6,092 bases of DNA from contig JAQUXV010000173.1 in the NCBI GenBank assembly GCA_028692205.1, positions 1-6,092 of the forward strand, in the 5' to 3' direction. Source of the DNA: Eubacteriales bacterium (GTDB taxonomy: Bacteria > Bacillota_A > Clostridia > Christensenellales > Aristaeellaceae). Position 1 is the stretch's first letter. Every line of letters starts with the position of its first letter. The notes beneath the pieces are model-generated. The model was given only the letters and a program-made list of their open reading frames with translations, did no database searches and was not told where the DNA came from. Made by a program: the position numbers and the translations under genes. This document shows, piece by piece, positions 1-6,092 of this stretch.

Positions 1-3000
1 GCTTACGGAGTTCCGGGTTCTGGGTGGCTACGCCCGCGGGGCAGCTGTCCAGATTGCAAACACGCATCATAATGCAGCCCATCGTTACCAGCGGGGCGGT
101 GGCAAAGCCGAATTCCTCCGCGCCCAGTAATGCGGCAACAGCCACGTCCCGGCCGGTCATCAGCTTGCCGTCGGTCTCGATCACCACGCGGCTGCGCAGT
201 TTATTGGCCATCAGCGTCTGGTGTGTTTCGGCAAGGCCGAGTTCCCACGGCAGACCCGCGTGCTTGATGCTGCTGCGCGGGCTTGCGCCGGTGCCGCCGT
301 CGTAGCCGCTGATGAGGATAACATCCGAAAGGCCTTTCGCGACGCCCGCCGCAATGGTGCCGACGCCTGCTTCGCTAACAAGTTTTACGCTTACGCGCGC
401 TTTACGGTTGGCGTTTTTCAGGTCGTAGATCAGCTCGGCCAAATCTTCGATGGAATAAATATCATGGTGCGGCGGCGGCGAAATCAGGCCGACGCCCGCT
501 GTGGAGTGGCGCGTTTTCGCGATCCACGGATATACCTTCGGGCCGGGCAGCTGGCCGCCCTCGCCGGGCTTCGCGCCCTGCGCCATTTTAATTTGCAGTT
601 CTTTGGCGTGTACCAGATAGTTGCTCGTCACGCCGAAGCGGCCGGAAGCCACCTGCTTGATAGCGCTGGATTTGCTGTCCCCGTTGGGCATCGGCTCGTA
701 ACGTTCCTCATCCTCGCCGCCCTCGCCGCTGTTGCTCTTTCCGCCGATACGGTTCATGGCAATTGCCATGCACTCGTGCGCCTCCTGGCTCAACGAGCCG
801 TAGCTCATCGCGCCTGTTTTGAAGCGTTTGCAGATGGCATCCACGCTTTCCACTTCATCAATCGGCACCGGCTCCTGCATGGGTGCGAAATCCAGCAGGC
901 TGCGCAGCGTGGCGCGCTCGTCGCTGTTATCCAGCGCATCACTGTATTGTTTGAATAGTTTGTAATCGTCGTTCCAGCACGCCTGCTGAAGCAGGTGGAT
1001 GGTCATGGGGTTGTAGAGATGATACTCCTCGCCCTTGCGCCACTGTAACACGCTGCCCGCTTCCAGCGTTTTTTCACCCAGCGGATCGTGGTATGCCACA
1101 TCGTGGCGGGCCGCGTTTTCTTTTGCGATGCCGTCCAGCCCGATGCCGCCGATGGGCGAAATGGTTTCAGGGAAGTACTCGTCAATCAGGTCCTTGTTCA
1201 GGCCTACGGCTTCAAAGATCTGCGCGCCGCGGTAGCTCTGTACGGTGGAAATACCCATCTTGGACATCGTTTTCACGATGCCCTTCACAATCGCCTTGAT
1301 GTAATGCGCTTCCGCTTCCGCTACGCTATCGGCTTTGAGCATGCCGGTATCCACCGCATCCTTCACGGTTGCGAGTGCCAGATAGGGGTTGATGGCGGTG
1401 ACGCCGTAACCCACCAGCAGCGCGAAATGGTGTACCTCGGTCGGCTCGCCGCTTTCCAGCAGAATGCTCAGCTGCGTGCGGATGCCACGGCGGTTGGTAT
1501 GCGCCTGAAAACCGGAAACGGCCAGCAGGGCGGGAATCGCCGCGTGCTTCTCATCCACGCCGCGATCGGACAGGATGAAAATGGTGCAGCCCTTGGCAAA
1601 CTGTTCATCCAGCTCCCGGTACATCCGGTCGATGGCTTTCTTGATGCCTTTGCCGCCCTCCTCCACATTGTAGAGGATGGAAATGGTGCAGGGCTTGAAA
1701 CCTTCGCTGTTCAGAGCGCGCACCTTGGCCAGATCCGCGTCGGTCATAATCGGGTTGTGCAGTTTCAACTGGCGGCAGCTCTGCGGCGACGGGGCCAGCA
1801 AGTCTCCCTCCGAGCCGATATACACGCGCGTGGAGGTAACGATCTCCTCACGGATGGCGTCGATCGGCGGGTTGGTAACCTGGGCAAAAAGCTGGTGGAA
1901 ATAATCGTACAACAGCTGCGGCCGGTCGGACAGTACCGCCAGCGGCATATCAGCGCCCATGGAGCCAGTGGGTTCCACGCCCTTATCCGCCATGGGAATG
2001 ATTACTTTCTGCACCTGCTCGTAGGTATAACCAAAATTCTTTTGAAGCTGCCATAGCGGCGCGTTCAGTTTCGGAAGCGCCTCGGCGCTTTCCGGCAGCT
2101 CCTCGATGGTCAGCTGCAGCTGTTTGATCCAGCGGGAATACGGATACATCGCCGCCATACGGCTTTTAATCTCCGAATCGCTGATCACGCGGCCCGCTTC
2201 CGTATCCACCAGCAGCATGCGGCCGGGGCGCAGGCGCTCCTTATAAAGCACCTTCTCCGGCGGAATATCCAGCACGCCGGTCTCGCTGGCCATAATCAGC
2301 ATATCGTCGGTGGTTACGCAATAGCGGGCGGGGCGCAGGCCGTTGCGGTCCAGCATCGCCAGCGCCTGCACGCCGTTGGTAACGCCCATGGCGGCGGGGC
2401 CGTCCCACGCGTCCATCACATGGCTGTGGAACTCATAAAACGCGCGCAGCTCGGGCGTAAGCGAGGTATTCTTCTCCCACGGTTCGGGAATCATCATCAT
2501 CGCGGCATGGGGCAGGCTGCGGCCGGAGAGCAGCAAAAACTCCAGCGCGTTGTCGAACATGGCGCTGTCACTGCCATCGTCGTTCACAATCGGAAACACG
2601 TTTTGCACATCGTCGCCAAAAATATTGGTATGTACGCTGCTCTGACGGGCGATCATGCGTTTCTGGTTGCCCAGAATCGTGTTAATTTCTCCGTTATGGA
2701 TGGTGTAGCGGTTCGGATGTGCGCGCTCCCAGCTGGGGAAGGTGTTGGTGGAATAGCGGCTGTGTACCAGCGCGATAGCGGTGGTATAGCTTAAATCGCT
2801 TAAATCCAGATACAGTTCCCCCACCTGGCGCGCCTGCAGCATGCCCTTGTATACGATGGTACGGCAGCTCAGGCTGGCGGCGTAAAAATCGCCGGGTTTC
2901 GCCTCTTTGCCGTAGCGAAGGGTACGCTCCGCCGTTTTGCGGATTTGGTACAGTCTACGCTCAAAGGCCATATCATCCGTGATGTCGGCACTTTTTTGAA

Positions 3001-3460
3001 TAAAGGCCTGCTTGATGCAGGGCATGCACTCCAGCGCGGTCTTCCCGAGCGTGGAAGGGTTCACGGGAACGGTGCGCCAGCCTAAAAACGCCTGCCCGTT
3101 ATCGGCAACGATCTTCTCAAAGGCCTTCTCGGTCGCGGCGCGGCGGGCGGCATCGGTGGATAAAAACAGCATGCCGACGCCGTACGAACCGGGCGCGGGA
3201 AGCACCATATTTTCCAACGGACATACTTTACGGAAAAACGCATCCGGTATCTGCGTTAGAATACCCGCGCCATCGCCGGTATCCGGCTCCGCGCCGGTAC
3301 CGCCGCGGTGGGATAAATGCACCAGCGCTTCCATCGCGTCCGTCAAAACCGCATGGGAACGAACCCCTTTAATATTCGCCAGCATTCCGATACCGCAGGC
3401 GTCGTGTTCGTATCGCGGTGAGTATAATCCTTGTTGTCGTGGCAGCCCCTGTTCTTTCAT
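1..3460 (-). CDS. gltB: Glutamate synthase (GOGAT) large subunit, 3' end cut by window
   Basis: Large (alpha) subunit of glutamate synthase, a cytoplasmic iron-sulfur flavoprotein. It hydrolyses glutamine and passes the ammonia through a tunnel to 2-oxoglutarate to make glutamate. The frame is open for 1153 codons. The start is ATG at 3460, with a GGAGG Shine-Dalgarno seven bases upstream. A short 21-residue propeptide precedes Cys22 (EHDACGIG), the expected N-terminal nucleophile of a class II amidotransferase domain (about 22-430). Supporting motifs are HRGG (51-54), [12 protein letters not shown] (233-244), HNGEIN (255-260) and DRNGLRP (371-377). A central domain follows (roughly 470-800). 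The FMN-binding synthase domain comes next, with GAMSYGS around Met885 and [11 protein letters not shown] after it. The 3Fe-4S cysteines are Cys1129, Cys1135 and Cys1140 (C-x5-C-x4-C). The family is usually about 1500 residues, so some 350 C-terminal residues (GXGXG beta-helix domain) lie beyond position 1. Bacillus calls this gene gltA. The small subunit gene gltD is not in view. Confidence 0.97.
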   Translation of the reverse strand, partial: MKEQGLPRQQGLYSPRYEHDACGIGMLANIKGVRSHAVLTDAMEALVHLSHRGGTGAEPDTGDGAGILTQIPDAFFRKVCPLENMVLPAPGSYGVGMLFLSTDAARRAATEKAFEKIVADNGQAFLGWRTVPVNPSTLGKTALECMPCIKQAFIQKSADITDDMAFERRLYQIRKTAERTLRYGKEAKPGDFYAASLSCRTIVYKGMLQARQVGELYLDLSDLSYTTAIALVHSRYSTNTFPSWERAHPNRYTIHNGEINTILGNQKRMIARQSSVHTNIFGDDVQNVFPIVNDDGSDSAMFDNALEFLLLSGRSLPHAAMMMIPEPWEKNTSLTPELRAFYEFHSHVMDAWDGPAAMGVTNGVQALAMLDRNGLRPARYCVTTDDMLIMASETGVLDIPPEKVLYKERLRPGRMLLVDTEAGRVISDSEIKSRMAAMYPYSRWIKQLQLTIEELPESAEALPKLNAPLWQLQKNFGYTYEQVQKVIIPMADKGVEPTGSMGADMPLAVLSDRPQLLYDYFHQLFAQVTNPPIDAIREEIVTSTRVYIGSEGDLLAPSPQSCRQLKLHNPIMTDADLAKVRALNSEGFKPCTISILYNVEEGGKGIKKAIDRMYRELDEQFAKGCTIFILSDRGVDEKHAAIPALLAVSGFQAHTNRRGIRTQLSILLESGEPTEVHHFALLVGYGVTAINPYLALATVKDAVDTGMLKADSVAEAEAHYIKAIVKGIVKTMSKMGISTVQSYRGAQIFEAVGLNKDLIDEYFPETISPIGGIGLDGIAKENAARHDVAYHDPLGEKTLEAGSVLQWRKGEEYHLYNPMTIHLLQQACWNDDYKLFKQYSDALDNSDERATLRSLLDFAPMQEPVPIDEVESVDAICKRFKTGAMSYGSLSQEAHECMAIAMNRIGGKSNSGEGGEDEERYEPMPNGDSKSSAIKQVASGRFGVTSNYLVHAKELQIKMAQGAKPGEGGQLPGPKVYPWIAKTRHSTAGVGLISPPPHHDIYSIEDLAELIYDLKNANRKARVSVKLVSEAGVGTIAAGVAKGLSDVILISGYDGGTGASPRSSIKHAGLPWELGLAETHQTLMANKLRSRVVIETDGKLMTGRDVAVAALLGAEEFGFATAPLVTMGCIMMRVCNLDSCPAGVATQNPELRK

Positions 3461-3467
3461 GCTCAAG

Positions 3468-3472
3468 CCTCC
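3468..3472 (-). promoter_or_regulatory. Ribosome binding site of gltB
   Basis: On the minus strand GGAGG stands seven bases before the ATG at 3460, ideal spacing for a Bacillota ribosome. It fixes the start codon: the protein then begins [13 protein letters not shown], giving the short propeptide expected ahead of the catalytic Cys22. No competing start with comparable spacing is seen. Confidence 0.85.
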
Positions 3473-3510
3473 GCTCGCGTCGGTTTGGAAAAAGTGATAA
3501 AAATGGCGCT

Positions 3511-3532
3511 CTCAATCGAACATGTCATTGAG
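3511..3532 (-). promoter_or_regulatory. Hairpin at the 5' end of the gltB leader RNA
   Basis: The arms CTCAAT and ATTGAG form a perfect 6-bp stem with a 10-base loop. Two or three more pairs are possible outside a two-base bulge. The predicted transcription start (about 3535) puts this hairpin at the extreme 5' end of the mRNA. On the transcript it is followed closely by a U-rich run (3505 to 3488, with two tracts of five T). The shape suggests either a 5' stabilising stem or a weak attenuator. The stem is modest, so function is unproven. Confidence 0.35.
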
Positions 3533-3540
3533 CGTCATTG
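3524..3540. repeat. Tandem heptamer GTCATTG at the gltB start site
   Basis: GTCATTG occurs at 3524-3530 and again at 3534-3540 with AGC between, a 10-base period equal to about one helical turn. The pair sits immediately downstream of the -10 box and covers the predicted transcription start, a typical place for a repressor operator. The second copy overlaps an arm of the leader hairpin, so the two may be alternative readings of the same bases. I do not recognise a known regulator's site. Confidence 0.3.
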
Positions 3541-3541
3541 T

Positions 3542-3571
3542 ATTATAGCATTCCCCTCCAAAGCAAAACAA
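3542..3571 (-). promoter_or_regulatory. Probable sigma-A type promoter of gltB
   Basis: Read on the minus strand, a perfect -10 box TATAAT (3547 to 3542) is preceded by TGC, which makes an extended -10 (TGnTATAAT). A -35-like TTGTTT lies at 3571 to 3566 with an 18-base spacer. Transcription would begin near 3535, giving a leader of about 75 bases before the ATG. The terminator upstream (3741-3780) supports a separate promoter for gltB. The -35 box is imperfect (three of six bases past TTG differ from consensus), but the extended -10 would compensate. Confidence 0.75.
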
Positions 3572-3592
3572 TAGCGGAACAGAGGAAGTACA

Positions 3593-3619
3593 ATTCATCA
3601 CGATTCATTATTCATCGTG
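3593..3619. repeat. Three ATTCAT repeats with a small inverted repeat
   Basis: ATTCAT occurs three times on the plus strand, at 3593-3598, 3603-3608 and 3610-3615; the outer two extend to ATTCATC. Overlapping them is an inverted repeat CACGAT (3599-3604) / ATCGTG (3614-3619) with a 9-base loop. The block lies about 20 bases upstream of the gltB -35 box. It could be an upstream regulatory site or a fragment of a short intergenic repeat; neither can be decided from one copy. Confidence 0.3.
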
Positions 3620-3718
3620 GTCAAGTCCCCCGGGCCTTGCGTTTTCTCCTTATTACACACAAATTTGCCCTGCTCCGGCACTTGGAATTTGCGCAGATGC
3701 GCTTCTCTATTTTGAATA

Positions 3719-3748
3719 ATTGTATTGGCATTCCTGCAATTTTTACAA
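3719..3748 (-). promoter_or_regulatory. Weak second promoter candidate upstream of gltB
   Basis: On the minus strand TTGTAA (3748 to 3743) and TACAAT (3724 to 3719) are separated by 18 bases, the same spacing as the main gltB promoter. The flanking bases around the -10 also resemble those of the main promoter: GGAATGC followed shortly by AATACAAT in both. The -35 overlaps the T-tract of the phosphorylase terminator. If active, it would start near 3712 and add roughly 180 bases to the gltB leader. AT-rich DNA yields such matches by chance, hence the low confidence. Confidence 0.25.
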
Positions 3749-3780
3749 AAGTGAAGCGTCTTCCACCGAAGGCGCTTCAC
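3741..3780 (-). terminator. Intrinsic terminator of the GH65 phosphorylase gene
   Basis: The hairpin spans 3751-3780. An outer stem of 8 bp (GTGAAGCG / CGCTTCAC) is followed by one C-A mismatch, then an inner stem of 4 bp (CTTC / GAAG) closing a GGTG tetraloop. On the minus strand it is followed at once by TTTTGTAAAAATT, the T-tract expected for Rho-independent termination. On the plus strand the hairpin is followed by TGCGATTAAT, so it works in one direction only. It lies about 130 bases after the phosphorylase stop codon and separates that gene from gltB. Confidence 0.85.
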
Positions 3781-3912
3781 TGCGATTAATTCTGAGATCG
3801 GCACTTGCGCAGGCAGGCAGTTCCTGAACCCGCAGGGGTAAAGGAGAAGGGTGGATAGTGTTTCCGCACTTTTGGCCGGCAATGCGGACATAAGCGGCGC
3901 GCCGTTCGTCCT

Positions 3913-6092
3913 CTATAGCGCCTCTTGCCCTTCGGGCGCAAGCCGAACCGATTCTCCGTTCAGTGTTACGGTAACCGTTTCGCCGGAAATGTAGGTAAGC
4001 TTTGTTCCCTTCCCGTTTACCTCACAGCGGAAAACCGTGCCAAGATAATGCAGGGTGAAAGCATAGCCGGTCAGTCCCGGCGGCAGCATCGGCGAGAGGG
4101 ACAATCCCCGCTCGTTCAGCGTCAGCCCCGCGAAACCGCGCAGCACGCACAGGTACGCGCCGCCCATATTGGCTGTGTGGATTCCGTCGCGGGTGTTGCC
4201 GTGGGTATCGCTGCCATCCAGATCCACCGTATCGCTGTATAGGGTCATGGCCGTCTCCGCCATGCCGAGACGTGCCGCCGCAATGGCGAATACGCACAGC
4301 GAGAGGGAGGAATCGTGCGTAGTCACGTTACGATAATACTCGTAGCTCCGTCGCACGGTTTCGGCATCCGCCGTATCGGGAAACAGCAGATGCGCCAACA
4401 CCGTATCCGCCTGTTTGCACACCTGATACCGGTATAAAAACAGCGGATGATAGTGCAGTAAAAGCGGGAAATTCTCTTTCGGGATGCTGTTCAGGTCCAA
4501 TACCGCCTTTTGCAGGAAGGAGTCATCCTGCGCGCTGATGCCGAGTTTTTCGTCCCGCGGCAGCAGCATTCTTTCGGCGGCGCTTGCAAACGCTTCCAGC
4601 TCCGCACTGGTTACACCGGTCGCGGCGAGCACCGTTTCGCCCATGCTTGCCTCGCCAAGCGCACGCATCAGGCGCACAGCTCCCCGCAGGTTGTACTGCG
4701 CGGTCGCGTTGGTGTAGAAATTGTTGTTCACCAGACAGGTGTATTCATCCGGCCCGGTAACGCATTCAATTCGGAAGCCATCTTCCGCCATGTGCCCCAG
4801 TTCCAGCCAAAAGCGCGCCGTTTCCACCACAACTTCCGCACCGTGCTCCGCCATAAAACGCAGATCGCCCGTCGCGTCCCAGTATTGGAGGAAAGCATAG
4901 GCAATATCGCCGTTAATGTGGTACTGCGCCGTGCCTGCCGGGAAGTAGGCCGAGCACTCATCACCGTCGATGGTGCGCCACGGGTACAGCGCGCCTTTGG
5001 CAAACCCCAGCGAGCGGGCATTCGCCCGCGCCCGGGGCAGAATGGCGCAGCGGTACGAAAGCATCTGCTTCGCCGCTTCCGGATTCGTAAACAGGAAAAA
5101 CGGAGTTACGTAGATTTCGCTGTCCCAGAAGGTATGCCCCTCGTATCCCTCTCCGCTCAGGCCCTTGGCGGCAACGTTGCTTACGCCGTCCGTACCGGTG
5201 GATTGCAGCAACTCGTACAGGTCGTAGTCCATCGCTTCCTGGATCCGCCGATCGCCCTGAATCTCCACCCGCGCGTCCCGCCAGAAATGATTCAGATACG
5301 CTTGTTGTTCTTCCATCAGCCTGTCCGCGCCGAGCTTCAGGCAAGCGTTGAGTTCCGCTTTCGCGGCTTCCGCGGGTTCGCTTTCCCGTCGGCTGTCGGC
5401 ATAGCAGGCATAAACGTTTAACTCAACGCTTTCGCCCACGTCCAGCGCGCCGATCAACAGGGTTTCGACAGCCGTATCGGTATGCAGTTGCGTCGCTTTC
5501 CATGGACATTCGTAAGCTACACGGCAGCACAGCGAAAGCCCGGAGCGCAGCGTATTCGCTTCAACAAACGCTTCCCCATGGTCAATGCCCACCCGGCGAA
5601 CCCCCAGGCATCGCAGCGGTTCCGCCGCTACGCGGGGGTCGTTGGCCGCGGCATGGTTGCGCACATCCGCGTTGAGTACGGCCGTCAGCCTTACCTCGCC
5701 CCTGAACCCGACCGACGTAACCCGGTACCGAAGCAGGAACAGCCCTTTCTGCCGGAAGGAGGCCATGCGGCGCACCTCCACACGCAGGTCGCCCTTCGCC
5801 GAACGCCACAGGCACCGGCGCAGCGTGCAGCCCGCTTGCATATCCAGCGTTTGCTCTCGCTCCGTCACCTCCGGCGAGAACATCGAAAAGGCTTCGTTCT
5901 CCGCCGTCAGGCGCACGGTTTGCACATCCGGCACGTTTACCATCACCTGCTGGGTTTCCGGGAATCCGTACAGCTTTTCCCCATAGCGGACATCTTTAAT
6001 CTCGTAGAACGCGTTCAGGTATGCGCCCCGGATACTGTCCACACCCTCCGCCGCGCCTTCTTCCGGCGCGTTTCGCACGCCCAGATAGCCGT
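3913..6092 (-). CDS. GH65 disaccharide phosphorylase (kojibiose/nigerose/trehalose type), 5' end cut
   Basis: Inverting alpha-glucoside phosphorylase. Family members use phosphate to split an alpha-linked glucoside into beta-glucose 1-phosphate and the acceptor, normally in the cytoplasm. The frame is open from the window edge to TAG at 3915-3913, giving 725 residues numbered from Gly at 6090. It opens with GYLGVRNAPEEG; the preceding partial codon fits Asn, the family's NGYLG motif. About 20-40 N-terminal residues are therefore missing, and the GTG at 6078 is internal. Order: N-terminal beta-sandwich (to about 265), (alpha/alpha)6 barrel (about 275-660), small C-terminal beta domain. Barrel motifs are FWDSEIYVTPFF (321-332), AYFPAGTAQYHING (381-394), TGPDEY with the catalytic acid Glu449 (bases 4746-4744), KQADTVL (559-565), THDSSLS (591-597) and HGNTRDGIH (630-638). 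The AYFPAGTAQYH loop differs from the HNEWEI-type loop I recall for maltose phosphorylases, so maltose is a less likely substrate; the true one is open. A terminator follows, so no beta-phosphoglucomutase gene is co-transcribed downstream. Confidence 0.94.
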   Translation of the reverse strand, partial: GYLGVRNAPEEGAAEGVDSIRGAYLNAFYEIKDVRYGEKLYGFPETQQVMVNVPDVQTVRLTAENEAFSMFSPEVTEREQTLDMQAGCTLRRCLWRSAKGDLRVEVRRMASFRQKGLFLLRYRVTSVGFRGEVRLTAVLNADVRNHAAANDPRVAAEPLRCLGVRRVGIDHGEAFVEANTLRSGLSLCCRVAYECPWKATQLHTDTAVETLLIGALDVGESVELNVYACYADSRRESEPAEAAKAELNACLKLGADRLMEEQQAYLNHFWRDARVEIQGDRRIQEAMDYDLYELLQSTGTDGVSNVAAKGLSGEGYEGHTFWDSEIYVTPFFLFTNPEAAKQMLSYRCAILPRARANARSLGFAKGALYPWRTIDGDECSAYFPAGTAQYHINGDIAYAFLQYWDATGDLRFMAEHGAEVVVETARFWLELGHMAEDGFRIECVTGPDEYTCLVNNNFYTNATAQYNLRGAVRLMRALGEASMGETVLAATGVTSAELEAFASAAERMLLPRDEKLGISAQDDSFLQKAVLDLNSIPKENFPLLLHYHPLFLYRYQVCKQADTVLAHLLFPDTADAETVRRSYEYYRNVTTHDSSLSLCVFAIAAARLGMAETAMTLYSDTVDLDGSDTHGNTRDGIHTANMGGAYLCVLRGFAGLTLNERGLSLSPMLPPGLTGYAFTLHYLGTVFRCEVNGKGTKLTYISGETVTVTLNGESVRLAPEGQEAL

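Larger units (their letters stand above)
3461..3912. other. Intergenic region between the phosphorylase and gltB
   Basis: This 452-base stretch carries no credible gene. From right to left it holds the phosphorylase 3' untranslated sequence (3912-3781), which includes a GC-rich palindrome CGGCGCGCCG (3895-3904) and a 6-bp stem TCCGCA/TGCGGA. Then come the terminator, the weak second promoter candidate, the ATTCAT repeat, the main gltB promoter and the gltB leader. Base composition drops in GC towards the promoters. An open frame across 3598-3891 runs straight through the terminator and is not accepted as a gene. Confidence 0.8.

Noticed and set aside
221..958. Plus-strand open frame of 245 codons
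   Set aside because: It is antisense to the FMN-binding region of gltB, with no family resemblance.
1088..2056. Plus-strand open frame of 322 codons
   Set aside because: It lies entirely antisense to gltB, whose minus-strand product matches glutamate synthase motif by motif. The plus-strand protein shows no recognisable domain. Long antisense frames are common in GC-rich genes.
3543..3608. Minus-strand 21-residue frame (MNRDELYFLCS...) just upstream of gltB, considered as a leader peptide
   Set aside because: It has no ribosome binding site and overlaps the -35 and -10 boxes of the gltB promoter, so it would not be on the main gltB transcript.
3691..3702. GCGCAGATGCGC inverted repeat as a second terminator
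   Set aside because: The loop is only two to four bases, the stem is short, and no T-tract follows on either strand.
3598..3891. Minus-strand open frame of 97 codons in the intergenic region
   Set aside because: It reads through the phosphorylase terminator hairpin and the ATTCAT repeat, has no Shine-Dalgarno at suitable spacing before its ATG, and the product resembles nothing known.
4510..5421. Plus-strand open frame of 303 codons
   Set aside because: It is antisense to the GH65 phosphorylase, covering its catalytic barrel, and its product looks like low-complexity shadow sequence.
6076..6078. GTG as the start codon of the GH65 gene
   Set aside because: The frame stays open to the window edge, and the residues before the GTG (GYLG, preceded by a partial Asn codon) belong to the conserved NGYLG motif. 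The true start is therefore outside the window.
1..6092. CRISPR array, tRNA, rRNA, riboswitch, insertion sequence or attachment site
   Set aside because: No regularly spaced repeats, no cloverleaf or rRNA-like sequence, no recognisable aptamer and no transposase frame were seen. The coding regions are intact without frameshift.

Overview
The window holds two large protein-coding genes, both on the minus strand and both cut by a window edge, separated by a 452-base non-coding stretch. Reading in the direction of transcription (right to left), the first is a glycoside hydrolase family 65 (GH65) disaccharide phosphorylase. It lacks only the first few dozen codons. The second is the large subunit of glutamate synthase (GOGAT), which has a clear start and runs off the left edge without its C-terminal part.

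The organism looks like a Bacillota (Firmicutes) member, probably a GC-rich clostridial lineage. The glutamate synthase N-terminus (short propeptide, then EHDACGIG) resembles the Bacillus GltA type more than the proteobacterial type. GH65 phosphorylases of this type are common in Clostridia. Coding DNA is GC-rich, while the intergenic stretch is AT-richer with Bacillota-like promoter and Shine-Dalgarno sequences. No 16S rRNA or other taxonomic marker is present, so this stays an inference.

Layout: 1-3460 glutamate synthase large subunit (minus, 3' part missing); 3461-3572 leader, ribosome binding site and promoter for that gene; 3593-3619 a small ATTCAT repeat and hairpin; 3719-3748 a weaker second promoter candidate; 3741-3780 a convincing intrinsic terminator for the phosphorylase; 3781-3912 unremarkable 3' untranslated sequence; 3913-6092 GH65 phosphorylase (minus, 5' end missing).

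The terminator followed by a good promoter implies two separate transcription units. One gene serves carbon scavenging (phosphorolysis of an alpha-glucoside to beta-glucose 1-phosphate). The other serves nitrogen assimilation (glutamine plus 2-oxoglutarate to two glutamates). I see no evidence that they work together. I found no undescribed system here. The points worth a second look are in the intergenic regulatory DNA and in the unresolved substrate of the phosphorylase.
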